42,268 bases of DNA, taken from assembly GCA_910583845.1 (NCBI GenBank), contig CAJUAB010000001.1, forward strand, positions 240,500-282,767. Reading direction: 5' to 3'. The DNA is from an uncultured Acetatifactor sp. Lineage in GTDB: Bacteria; Bacillota; Clostridia; Lachnospirales; Lachnospiraceae. The position numbers and the translations under genes were made by a program. Positions 1 to 7,180 of this stretch are shown here, piece after piece; within the stretch, counting starts at the first letter, position 1, and each line of letters begins with the position of its first letter. The notes beneath the pieces were generated by a model. It was not told the origin of the DNA, made no database searches, and saw only the letters and a program-made list of their open reading frames with translations.

Positions 1-959
1 GCTCCTGTCGCTCCATCGGCTCCTGTTGCTCCCGTGGGGCCTGTTGCTCCATCGGCTCCCGTGGCTCCCGTCGGGCCTGTCGCTCCCGTGGGACCTGTCG
101 CCCCATCGGCTCCCGTCGGGCCTGTTGCTCCCGTAGGACCTGTCGCCCCGTCGGCTCCTGTCGGGCCTGTTGCTCCCGTGGCTCCTGTCGCTCCATCGAT
201 TCCCGTGGCTCCTGTTGCTCCTGTCGGGCCTGTCGCCCCATCGGCTCCCGTGGCTCCTGTCGCCCCGTCGGCTCCCGTGGCTCCTGTCGGGCCTGTTGCT
301 CCCGTGGCTCCTGTCGCCCCATCGGCTCCTGTGGCTCCTGTCGCTCCCGTGGGACCCGCGGGACCTTCATCTCCCGGACAACCTTTCGGTCCCTGGGGAC
401 CAATCGGACCGGTCACCCCCTGCATTCCCTGCGGGCCGGTTACACCCTGCGGCCCCATGGGACCTGTGAAACCGGTAGGGCCTGCCGGACCCGGAATACC
501 TCGGGGACCCTGAGGCCCCAGATCTCCCTGAGGACCTACCGGGCCAGTGGGACCGGTGGGTCCCGCCGGTCCCTGGGGACCCACATCTCCCTTGGGCCCT
601 TCACAGCCCGGATCGCCCTTGGGGCCGATGTCACCGCGGACACCCTGGATGCCCTGAATGCCCTGTGGCCCCGCATATCCTCTGGGACCTGCATATCCTC
701 TGGGACCGGTATTTCCGGTGGGGCCCACCGGTCCGGTATTTCCCCTGGGACCTCTCGGACCGGGGCAGCCGGGAATCCCCTGCGGCCCCGCAGGCCCTGT
801 CTCTCCTCTGTCCCCCCTGGGGCCGGGACAGCCTGTATCCCCTTTGACGCCCTGCGGCCCTGTAGGCCCCTGTTCCCCCCTCGGTCCTGCCGGACCGCGT
901 TCACAGCAGGAGGGGTGACATTGATTCTGACTACAGTTACAATAATTATTTTGGTTCAT
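1..959 (-). CDS. Collagen-like surface protein, 3' end outside window
   Basis: The gene starts at ATG 957-959 and stays open to the left edge, so at least 319 residues are visible. After a short Asn/Cys-rich head (MNQNNYCNCSQNQC) the whole protein is uninterrupted Gly-X-Y triplets. The first part is rich in Pro, Arg, Asp and Gln, and the last 120 or so residues are GAT, GAD and GPT triplets coded by near-identical 9-18 bp DNA units. Such proteins form triple-helical filaments, and in Bacillus and Clostridioides difficile BclA proteins they sit on the exosporium. An AAGGG ribosome site lies about 11 bases before the ATG, and a sigmaK-like promoter lies 60 bases upstream. The neighbouring glycosyltransferase suggests that Thr in the GAT triplets may be glycosylated. 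A C-terminal globular domain, usual in this family, would lie outside the window. The family is clear; spore location is inferred. Confidence 0.9.
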   Translation of the reverse strand, partial: MNQNNYCNCSQNQCHPSCCERGPAGPRGEQGPTGPQGVKGDTGCPGPRGDRGETGPAGPQGIPGCPGPRGPRGNTGPVGPTGNTGPRGYAGPRGYAGPQGIQGIQGVRGDIGPKGDPGCEGPKGDVGPQGPAGPTGPTGPVGPQGDLGPQGPRGIPGPAGPTGFTGPMGPQGVTGPQGMQGVTGPIGPQGPKGCPGDEGPAGPTGATGATGADGATGATGATGPTGATGADGATGATGADGATGPTGATGATGIDGATGATGATGPTGADGATGPTGATGPTGADGATGPTGATGPTGATGADGATGPTGATGADGATG

Positions 960-1019
960 TCGCAACACACCCTTCATAAATTATTTGCGAAAGGCCTCGA
1001 AAAATGCCTTATCTACAAA

Positions 1020-1046
1020 TATCCTATGCCGCCGCGCAGAAATTGT
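1020..1046 (-). promoter_or_regulatory. SigmaK-like promoter of the collagen gene
   Basis: On the minus strand AC is followed by exactly 16 bases and CATAGGATA. This matches the sporulation sigmaK consensus known from Bacillus subtilis (AC, 16-17 bases, CATANNNTA) at every fixed position. It lies 60 bases before the ATG at 959. A match this short can occur by chance, but the same arrangement precedes the second collagen gene. Confidence 0.55.
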
Positions 1047-1261
1047 TACTTTTTGTCGAACAAAACGATACTTCCGCCATACAGGTATACCATACACATG
1101 TGAAATAGTCTAATTTCAATAGAGTCCAGGGTATATAGGGAAAAATTTCTCTCCAGTACCTTGCGCAAGACCTTTGAAGCTGCTCAAACAGACTTTTTTT
1201 CCACATAACGGGGTATATATAGAAAAAATGGCCTTTCAGATCCACTTTTTTACGATCAGCG

Positions 1262-1377
1262 GGGTACAGACAGACAATTTTTCTGTATATACCCCGTTTT
1301 ACCATGGAAACAGGGCATATACAGAAGATATTGCGGAAAAACAGGGTACAGCGGAACAATTTTTTTATATATACCCC
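1262..1377. repeat. Two 34-bp dyad repeats in the 500-bp intergenic gap
   Basis: The 960-1461 gap holds no convincing gene. Positions 1262-1295 and 1344-1377 are two copies of one 34-bp unit: GGGTACAG, four variable bases, ACAATTTTT, three variable bases, TATATACCCC. Each is an imperfect dyad, with GGGTA pairing TACCC. Partial arms occur at 1128 (AGGGTATATAGGG) and 1209 (CGGGGTATATATAGA). The copies are 82 bp apart. They could be protein-binding dyads or parts of a small repeated element; the sequence does not decide. Confidence 0.6.
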
Positions 1378-1461
1378 GCAGTCCCCGGAATTGTAATCCG
1401 TTTGTGCTGAACCGGGCAGGGCTTGCCGCTGCCCCGGACACATCACCGGCCCATCGGGATT

Positions 1462-2538
1462 TTAGACGCTCTGCAAGCTGTCAAAATATCGTTTATTGTA
1501 GAGATAAGCCTGGGAATAAGGCTTACAGGCTCCGGCTCTCTCATTATATTCTCTTGCCTTTTGCCGGTCTCCCAGCCTGTCATAGCATACACATAACTGC
1601 AAAAGCGGAATATAGTCATAACAGTCTGGCTGGATAAATCCGCCGGCATTTTCATTTTCCGGTACGTTCAGTGCTGTTTCATACCAATGGATGGCATTGC
1701 GGATATTTCCGCGTTCCAGAAAATATTTACCGATCTCACAACACAATTCGGCTCTCGGCAGATCAAAACTCATGCTGCGTAAGAGGGTACTCAGCGCAGC
1801 CTGCTCCTGCCCCAGTTCCAAATAGCAGTTGGCACAGACCAGACATGCCTCGATCTTGTTCTCCACCCAGCCCTCTTCCGAGAGCAGGAACTGTTCCAGC
1901 ACGGAAACGGCCTCTTCATATTGTCTATGATAATACAGTTCCCGGCCATAGTAATACTGGTGCCGCGGTTCCAGAATCTTCCCTTCCGCAATCATTTTAC
2001 GGTATATCCTCAGATTTCTGTCCGGGTCACCGACACCTGTTTTCTTATGAGAAACTGCTATATCGCAATATATTACCTTGCCCTTGGGCGGAATTACTTC
2101 GTGGACAGGCCCGATCCAGCGAAACTGCGCGCAATTCCTGATCCATCTCTCCCTGAAATAGGAAAAAACGGGCTTCCCGGCTTCGTCAAATGAGGTATTG
2201 TATTTCATCATCACCATGTCCGTGTCAGATGGCAATGTCTGCTTTAACCGTAAAAATTGATCCTTTTCCGTCTCTTCCAGAACATCATCCGCATCCATCC
2301 ACATACAGTAGTCCATAGAAGCCCTGGAAAACGAATCATTTCTGGCCTCAGAAAAATCATCCCTCCATGGATGCAGATAGACCTTTGATGTATACCGGGA
2401 AGCTATCTCCATAGTCCGGTCCGTGGAGCCGGTATCTACAATCACAATTTCCTCCACAAGATCCGCCACACTGTCCAGGCAGCGCGCAAGGTGTTGTTCC
2501 TCATTTTTTACGATCATACAAAGGCTTACTGTCGGCAT
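1462..2538 (-). CDS. Family 2 glycosyltransferase with TPR-like tail
   Basis: Of its 358 residues, the first 100 carry the GT-A fold signature: SLCMIVKNEE at the start, VDTGSTDRT near residue 35, and the metal/nucleotide-sugar binding DADD at 82-85. The second half (about 190-350) is a row of helical pairs resembling TPR repeats (YYYGRELYYHRQYEEAV, AIHWYETALN). This is the architecture of the SunS/WaaE-like glycosyltransferases that modify proteins. AGGAG lies six bases before ATG 2538. It sits between two collagen-like genes on the same strand. In C. difficile the glycosyltransferase SgtA is encoded beside BclA3 and glycosylates it, so the collagen proteins here are the obvious substrates. 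The substrate is inferred; the enzyme family is firm. Confidence 0.9.
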   Translation of the reverse strand: MPTVSLCMIVKNEEQHLARCLDSVADLVEEIVIVDTGSTDRTMEIASRYTSKVYLHPWRDDFSEARNDSFSRASMDYCMWMDADDVLEETEKDQFLRLKQTLPSDTDMVMMKYNTSFDEAGKPVFSYFRERWIRNCAQFRWIGPVHEVIPPKGKVIYCDIAVSHKKTGVGDPDRNLRIYRKMIAEGKILEPRHQYYYGRELYYHRQYEEAVSVLEQFLLSEEGWVENKIEACLVCANCYLELGQEQAALSTLLRSMSFDLPRAELCCEIGKYFLERGNIRNAIHWYETALNVPENENAGGFIQPDCYDYIPLLQLCVCYDRLGDRQKAREYNERAGACKPYSQAYLYNKRYFDSLQSV

Positions 2539-2555
2539 TTTTTCTCCTCTCTTAC

Positions 2556-2753
2556 TTCATTTCATATCAGGTGATTGCAAAACTCGCTTTCCAGAAACAG
2601 AGGATGGGCAATATATACAAAATAAGGACGACTTGCCACTGCATGAAGTTAATTTGCAAAGCAAATTTGCTTCCGAGTCCGTTTTTGTATATATTGACCA
2701 GCCTCGTCACTTGCGGACAGGGTTTCGCAAACGTCTGTTCATTTCATATCAGG
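2556..2753. repeat. Palindromic element A flanked by 16-bp direct repeats
   Basis: TTCATTTCATATCAGG occurs exactly at 2556-2571 and 2738-2753. The DNA between is a long imperfect palindrome. Left-arm AGGATGGGCAATATATACAAAA matches the reverse complement of the right arm with two differences, and the outer parts (TTGCAAAAC against TTGCGAAAC) also correspond. The centre is a self-complementary AATTTGC/GCAAATT core. No ORF in it looks real. It lies just upstream of the glycosyltransferase start. Confidence 0.6.
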
Positions 2754-2880
2754 ATCAGGGTGTCAAAAAGTCAGGTTTTGAAAATCCCAATGTCATATTG
2801 CATAAAAACCGTATTCAATAACCACTTAGGCGTGTTGGTAAGCATATAATGTTGACCAGATATAATTTGACACCCTAATC
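2753..2880. mobile_element. MITE-like element, 128 bp
   Basis: GATCAGGGTGTCAAAA (2753-2768) and ATTTGACACCCTAATC (2865-2880) are inverted repeats matching at 14 of 16 positions. They bound an AT-rich stretch without coding potential. The size and terminal inverted repeats fit a miniature inverted-repeat element. I see no target duplication of its own, and its left end abuts the direct repeat of element A. The parent transposase family is unknown. Confidence 0.4.
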
Positions 2881-2887
2881 TGTATAG

Positions 2888-2985
2888 GCCATCGCAAAAC
2901 GCTCTCCGCATGTGAAGGAATATATGTCAGCTCTGTTCCGGTACATATCCCATCTCATACAGAAAACATTTTGCAATCACCAGTA
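2888..2985. repeat. Palindromic element B, related to element A
   Basis: The arms read ATCGCAAAACGCTCTCCGCA on the plus strand and GGTGATTGCAAAATG on the minus strand. Both resemble arms of element A: the 13-mer GGTGATTGCAAAA is exact at 2570-2582 and inverted at 2969-2981. The element ends six bases beyond the collagen stop codon at 2992, so it may act as the 3' hairpin of that transcript. With element A and the MITE-like piece it fills the 453-bp gap. Confidence 0.5.
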
Positions 2986-2991
2986 TCCCCT

Positions 2992-4224
2992 CTATGGCCT
3001 GTATAGCTTTATAATGTTCAGGCTCATATTTATTCCGGAAGCGCCTGCCGATGAGTGCCACGCAAAGAACAGCCGGGACCAATCGGGAATTTCGACGATA
3101 AAATACCTTGATACTGCCAGGACTTCCTTCCTCTTTGCCGACTCTGCACCGGCGGCATACAGGGTCTGCCTGCAATCATTAAATATGGGAGTGATCTTTA
3201 TGAACCCGGGCTTTCTCATCAATGTGGATATATAGTAACTGATGACATAGTAACCTGGAGACAATGCAACGGAATGGTCGCTGCGGAGAGTGATATTCCG
3301 GGTGACATCGGGGATCTCCTCCTTGAGAGCGATGCCGCCGCTCCCCGGCATCATCCGTTCCTTATTTGAGAATGATGCAAAAATACTGTTCTGCGGATAG
3401 CCGGGAGGTCCCGCCGGGCCGCGCGGTCCCGGTTCTCCCCTTGGCCCCATAGGACCCGTGGCTCCCTGGGGGCCCTGTGGCCCTGTGACTCCCTGGGGGC
3501 CAGGCTCTCCCTTTTCCCCCGGACAACCTGGCGGGCCGGGCTCCCCTCTCGGCCCCATGGGCCCCTGTTCTCCCCTCTCCCCGAAACAGGCTGACAAGCC
3601 ATATTCCCCTGACAGTTCCATCGAGCCGGGGCCGCTCCTCTCCCCGGGACAGCCTGGCAAGCCATATTCCCCTGACAGTTCCATCGAGCCGGGGCTGCTC
3701 CTCTCCCCGGAACAGGCTGACAAGCCATACCCCCCTGACAGTTCCATCGGGCCGGGACCGCTCCTTTCCCCGGGACAGCCTGACAAGCCATATTCCCCTG
3801 ACAATTCCATCGGGCCGGGGCCGCTCCTCTCCCCGAAGCAGGCTGACAAGCCATATTCCCCTGACAGTTCCATTGAGCCGGGGCCGCTCCTCTCCCCGGA
3901 ACAAGCTGGCAAGCCATACTCCCCTGACAGCTCCATCGGGCCGGGGCCGCTCCTCTCCCCGGAACAGCCTGGCAAGCCATATTCCCCTGCCTCCCCCATC
4001 AGTCCCGGTTCCCCCTTCCCGACGCCGCCTGAAGAGGCGGATTCCCGGCGGCAGACGGGTGCGTACGCCTCCTGCTGTCCCGCATCCGGGCGCTCAGACT
4101 GATTTTCCGGTACCGTCCTACTTTCATATATGCGATTGGATGCGGAGTTTGTCGCATTCTGGCAGCAGTTTCTGTTGGACATTCTCATGCCGAACAGATT
4201 CGGCGGACTGAACATCCAGTTCAT
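2992..4224 (-). CDS. Collagen-like protein with BclA-type C-terminal domain
   Basis: There are three parts: a 60-residue non-collagenous head, a central collagen region of about 215 residues, and a C-terminal domain of about 130 residues. The latter has the beta-rich pattern of the BclA/TNF-like trimerising head (SPGYYVISYYISTLM near its middle, INMSLNIIKL at the end). The first part of the collagen region is six 21-residue repeats in which three of seven Gly positions are Ser, Glu or Ala; the last part is perfect Gly-X-Y. The frame is open to 4302, but the promoter-like site at 4291-4317 would place transcription start below that, so ATG 4224 was chosen. A GAGGTGG lies 21 bases before it, which is too far. 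CTG at 4239 has better spacing and may be the real start. Probably spore surface, by homology and context. Confidence 0.85.
   Translation of the reverse strand: MNWMFSPPNLFGMRMSNRNCCQNATNSASNRIYESRTVPENQSERPDAGQQEAYAPVCRRESASSGGVGKGEPGLMGEAGEYGLPGCSGERSGPGPMELSGEYGLPACSGERSGPGSMELSGEYGLSACFGERSGPGPMELSGEYGLSGCPGERSGPGPMELSGGYGLSACSGERSSPGSMELSGEYGLPGCPGERSGPGSMELSGEYGLSACFGERGEQGPMGPRGEPGPPGCPGEKGEPGPQGVTGPQGPQGATGPMGPRGEPGPRGPAGPPGYPQNSIFASFSNKERMMPGSGGIALKEEIPDVTRNITLRSDHSVALSPGYYVISYYISTLMRKPGFIKITPIFNDCRQTLYAAGAESAKRKEVLAVSRYFIVEIPDWSRLFFAWHSSAGASGINMSLNIIKLYRP
3583..3960 (-). repeat. Six tandem 63-bp repeats inside the collagen gene
   Basis: Six copies of a 63-bp unit fill the range exactly (378 bp). 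Each codes GERSGPGPMELSGEYGLPACS or a close variant. The seven triplets begin G, S, G, E, G, G and A or G, so the collagen pattern is broken in each unit. Because the unit is a multiple of three and lacks stops, other frames are open too. Copy number could vary by slippage without breaking the frame. Confidence 0.9.
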
Positions 4225-4290
4225 ATTAAAATGATTCAGTTGTAACCACCTCGTTCCTATCGGGTATTCAGCAATGATGTGTTCATAATA

Positions 4291-4317
4291 GATTATATGC
4301 ATGAAACATAGATTTGT
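4291..4317 (-). promoter_or_regulatory. SigmaK-like promoter of the second collagen gene
   Basis: AC, 16 bases and CATATAATC on the minus strand give the same layout as at 1020-1046, with one mismatch in the final TA. TATAAT is embedded in it, so a vegetative promoter is possible, but no good -35 box is present. Predicted transcription start is near 4285, about 60 bases before the chosen ATG. Confidence 0.4.
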
Positions 4318-4362
4318 TTTCAGAAGCAGCAGCGCGCAGCCCCCATAAGAGCCCGCGCCAAA

Positions 4363-5103
4363 TCAGCTTTGCAGATACGCGGCCAATGCATCGGCGTACT
4401 GCTCACTGTGCTCATGTAAATATTGACCATGACCCATATGGGCAATTTCAACGTCCGTCAAGTCCGGCAGATATCTTTTCAGCAGGGCAACGCTTTTCCC
4501 TGGATACCGCTCTCCGGAGCCTCGCCAGACCAGAACCTCTCCTTTGTAGTCCCTTATTTTGGGGGGAATTGTATAGGAATACACAAATTCGCAGGCACTT
4601 TTTATAGTCCGCGAGGAAATATGGGGATAAAGCATCTCAATGACGCTATTGTTGTCTTTCCCCATGACAGCGTCCATCAGGAATGCAGGAATCGCTTTAT
4701 GATTTCCAAGCCGCTCTATCGCCTTGCAGAAAATATAGGTATACGGCTTGGACAGCCAACCCATTTTTGTCAGAAAAGGCGCGTCCAGATGGATTTTTTT
4801 CACATGGACATTTCCTCTTCCCGCTATTTCCACCGCCATTGTCGCTCCCATGGAAAAACCGGACAAGCAATACAGATTGTCTGACAAATTGTTTATTATG
4901 TAGTCTTCTATCTCATCACAGTTCTTTTTCAGGCTGACAAGTTCCCCCAACCGCTGGCTGTGTCCATCCACCTCTGCCAATATCACATAATAATCCGCAA
5001 GTTTTTTCAACAGCGGTTCATAGCACAGCATGGCCGTGGAAGCCATTCCGTGTATAAACAGGATAGACCTGTTGCTTTTATCTCCGAAGCACAGAAAATT
5101 CAT
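4363..5103 (-). CDS. Alpha/beta hydrolase
   Basis: The 246-residue cytoplasmic protein has the alpha/beta hydrolase pattern: an oxyanion-hole HGMAS near residue 18, the nucleophile elbow GFSMG with Ser84, and a late His in AHMGHGQYLHEH for the triad. No signal peptide or membrane segment is seen. The frame extends to a TTG at 5163, but ATG 5103 has GGGAG eight bases ahead and was chosen. It follows the ICMT-like gene by 75 bp on the same strand, so the two may be co-transcribed. The substrate is not predictable; a carboxylesterase or acylglycerol lipase role is possible. Confidence 0.8.
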   Translation of the reverse strand: MNFLCFGDKSNRSILFIHGMASTAMLCYEPLLKKLADYYVILAEVDGHSQRLGELVSLKKNCDEIEDYIINNLSDNLYCLSGFSMGATMAVEIAGRGNVHVKKIHLDAPFLTKMGWLSKPYTYIFCKAIERLGNHKAIPAFLMDAVMGKDNNSVIEMLYPHISSRTIKSACEFVYSYTIPPKIRDYKGEVLVWRGSGERYPGKSVALLKRYLPDLTDVEIAHMGHGQYLHEHSEQYADALAAYLQS

Positions 5104-5178
5104 GGGGCTCACTCCCTCATACAATATATTCGGATACACTCCGTCATGTCTGCCACTGTCCAAGCCGTAGCCAGCCTG

Positions 5179-5763
5179 TCAAATCCCTTTCCTTTTTCCA
5201 AAATACCGCAGGGTCCGCTTCTTATAGGACTCGTATTCATTTCCAAACATCTTGCCCATATGCGTTTCCTCCTGCAAAATCTGAACGTGCAGCATTACCG
5301 CCGCCCAGACGGAAACACAGACCAACGGAAGATTGAAGAACATAAGGCACATGGAGATATACAGCAGATCAAAACCCACAAACGCAGGATTTCTGCTCCA
5401 TCGGTATATGCCCTCTGTAACCAGCGTGGTTTTTTCCTCCGGTATTCCGACTCTCCAGCTTGTTTTCATGGTGACGGTGGCCAGTCCAAAGAAAATCGTG
5501 CCTGCAATCCCGGCGGCCATTCCGGTCATTCTGATCTCCCATGTAGGCAATTGCTTTGTAAAAAAGATACTGCCCGCGCCAAAGACAGCCGCCAGCACTG
5601 TGGCGCAGCACACCGCACGTTCTGTCAGCAATACCTTCCGCGGCTTATTTCCGGCTCCCATTTGATTGGTTTTGATGGCCTGCCGCTTCTGAATCACGAT
5701 TTTCGCAAAGTAGAATGTGTAAAAAATCGTCATAAGCAATACTGCCACTGCCCGATCCATCAT
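5179..5763 (-). CDS. ICMT/PEMT-like membrane methyltransferase
   Basis: A 194-residue integral membrane protein with about five hydrophobic segments. Its C-terminal half carries the isoprenylcysteine carboxyl methyltransferase/phospholipid methyltransferase signature: GIYRWSRNPAFVG, then LQEETHMGKMFGNEYESYKKR. In these enzymes that region binds S-adenosylmethionine. Bacteria have few prenylated proteins, so the methyl acceptor may be a lipid or small molecule; this is unknown. The frame extends to 5838, but AGGAGG lies eight bases before ATG 5763 (directly followed by a second ATG), which fixes the start. It probably shares a transcript with the hydrolase downstream. Confidence 0.8.
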   Translation of the reverse strand: MMDRAVAVLLMTIFYTFYFAKIVIQKRQAIKTNQMGAGNKPRKVLLTERAVCCATVLAAVFGAGSIFFTKQLPTWEIRMTGMAAGIAGTIFFGLATVTMKTSWRVGIPEEKTTLVTEGIYRWSRNPAFVGFDLLYISMCLMFFNLPLVCVSVWAAVMLHVQILQEETHMGKMFGNEYESYKKRTLRYFGKRKGI

Positions 5764-5828
5764 ATCCCGCGCCTCCTGGGTAAATAAGTATAATAAACAT
5801 TTAAGCATTCGTTTATTTGTATATGGAT

Positions 5829-5857
5829 ATTGAAACATATACTTTCCTGTTTGTCAA
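5829..5857 (-). promoter_or_regulatory. Promoter of the methyltransferase gene
   Basis: TTGACA (5852-5857), a 17-base spacer and TTCAAT on the minus strand. The -35 box is perfect and the -10 box is weak. It lies in the 329-bp divergent gap 5764-6092, which otherwise holds only the opposing promoter. Confidence 0.4.
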
Positions 5858-5981
5858 GACATTCCCCTGAAAAATTTCAGCTTGCCGTCCATTTCTCCGG
5901 AGCGGGACCATCCTCAGCCGTTCCTCTTCATGACGAAATCCCCCCCGTCTGTTTTATCTTGTAAAAAAGCACAAAATGGTC

Positions 5982-6011
5982 TTGCATCCTGCTCCCCGGA
6001 AATGGTAAAAT
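5982..6011 (+). promoter_or_regulatory. Promoter of the FlxA-like gene
   Basis: TTGCAT, an 18-base spacer and TAAAAT, about 80 bases before the ATG at 6093. Both boxes are good sigmaA-type matches. Confidence 0.45.
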
Positions 6012-6092
6012 ACAGGTAAATATATAGGAGAAAAACCTGCTTAAGGGAACTGTTGTCTGAAGACACCCCTGTGAGAGAAAGGAGATCATTCT

Positions 6093-7055
6093 ATGGGAAT
6101 TGGCAGTGTAACATCAACAAACAATATTTCGAATATGCGGATGTTTACAGCAGGTTCGTCGGAGCCCAGAAACAAGAGCATTCAAAATGAGATTATAAAC
6201 GTACAGCAGCAGATGCAGTCGTTGTCCACAAAGGAAGAGCTGTCTGTCAATGAAAAAATGAATGAGCGGAAGAAACTCCAGAACGAACTGGCCAGCCTCA
6301 ATACCGAGCTGAAACAGCATCAGCAAGAGCTTCGCAGGTCACAGAACCGGGAAATCATGATGGCCAAGTTGCGGAAGGACAGCGAACCGGCCACGGATGA
6401 AACCGCGAAAGACAAAACACAGGCCGATGAAGCCTCCCCGGATCAGGCAGACGAAAAGCGCCTGCCTGCTGATGAGCAGCAAAAGCAGCAAGGGACTGTC
6501 ATACTGCAAAACAGGGATGGCGTTGTCATCCTGAAGGACGGTCTGTCCCCGGATACCCCAAATAAAACAGAGACAGAGGACCCCCGGACGGAGGAGGCCA
6601 AAGAAAACGAAGCTGCCGAAAAAACTCCGGACACTGCGGACAATGACACAAAGGAAAGAACCGGCCTGTCCCACAGAGAGATCCAGGCCATGGTATCGGC
6701 AGATTCTTCCCTGCAGCAGGCCGGCGGCCTGGGAACCGTCATTTCCAGAACCAGTGACGGCATCGCCATTTTAAAGGGAGAAATAAAGCAGGATGAGATG
6801 CGCGATACAGACACCGGGAAGAAACAGGCAGAACTGGAAAAGATGGAAAAAGCGCAGCTACAGGCCATATCCTTCCAGGGCTCCCTATTAGGCGAGGCCA
6901 ACGGCGCAATGCAGTCGGCGGCCGGGAGCGGTGCCACCGGAAAGCAGGATGCCCCACAGGTCAGCGCGGAGAAAAACGCCTTTTTTAGCGCTATGAAAGC
7001 ATCACAGGAAGCGCAGACATCCCAGCAGAGATTCTATGTTTCTTTCTTTGAGTAG
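6093..7055 (+). CDS. FlxA-like coiled-coil protein
   Basis: The 320-residue hydrophilic protein has no signal peptide or membrane segment. Residues about 25-90 form a heptad-patterned coiled coil rich in Gln, Glu, Lys and Leu, resembling the FlxA-like family. A Glu/Asp/Lys/Thr-rich low-complexity middle follows. A short motif occurs twice, GTVILQNRDGVVILK near residue 138 and GTVISRTSDGIAILK near residue 212. The C-terminus ends in aromatic RFYVSFFE. AAGGAG lies eight bases before the ATG. It is a single-gene unit ended by a strong terminator. FlxA is linked to flagellar regulons in enterobacteria; no motility gene is near here, so function is unknown. Confidence 0.75.
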   Translation: MGIGSVTSTNNISNMRMFTAGSSEPRNKSIQNEIINVQQQMQSLSTKEELSVNEKMNERKKLQNELASLNTELKQHQQELRRSQNREIMMAKLRKDSEPATDETAKDKTQADEASPDQADEKRLPADEQQKQQGTVILQNRDGVVILKDGLSPDTPNKTETEDPRTEEAKENEAAEKTPDTADNDTKERTGLSHREIQAMVSADSSLQQAGGLGTVISRTSDGIAILKGEIKQDEMRDTDTGKKQAELEKMEKAQLQAISFQGSLLGEANGAMQSAAGSGATGKQDAPQVSAEKNAFFSAMKASQEAQTSQQRFYVSFFE

Positions 7056-7087
7056 CAGAGCGAAAAGACCGTTTTGTTGAAACGCAA

Positions 7088-7133
7088 AAAACACACTTTA
7101 TTTGGCGCGGCGGCGGTAAATAAAGTGTGTTTT
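7088..7133. terminator. Bidirectional terminator
   Basis: A perfect 16-bp stem (AAAACACACTTTATTT at 7088-7103 and its complement at 7118-7133) encloses a GC-rich 14-base loop. A-rich DNA precedes it and T-rich DNA follows, so it can stop transcripts from both convergent genes. A second hairpin follows at 7140-7167 (GCCTCCG/CGGAGGC). Confidence 0.8.
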
Positions 7134-7180
7134 ATTATGCCTCCGAAGCCGTGTAAATACACGGAGGCAGCAAGCGCGGC

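Noticed and set aside
34..513. Plus-strand proline-rich ORF, MGPVAPSAPVAPV
   Set aside because: It is the antisense reading of the minus-strand collagen triplets (GGN-GCN codons read backwards). It has no ribosome site, and the minus strand has a start, ribosome site and promoter.
1024..1446. 140-residue minus-strand ORF in the first gap
   Set aside because: Its apparent repeated YIP/YIYP motifs come from the 34-bp dyads being read through. It overlaps the sigmaK-like promoter and shows no recognisable fold.
2571..2849. Plus-strand ORFs of 92 and 132 residues in the second gap
   Set aside because: They run across the palindromes and the MITE-like element, have no ribosome site, and reflect repeat sequence rather than a protein.
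3583..3960. Regular repeats considered as a CRISPR array
   Set aside because: The units are contiguous and coding, with no spacers and no cas genes nearby.
3351..3980. Alternative long ORFs inside the second collagen gene on both strands
   Set aside because: The 63-bp repeat is a multiple of three without stops in several frames, so open frames are forced. Only one minus frame gives collagen triplets and the globular domain.
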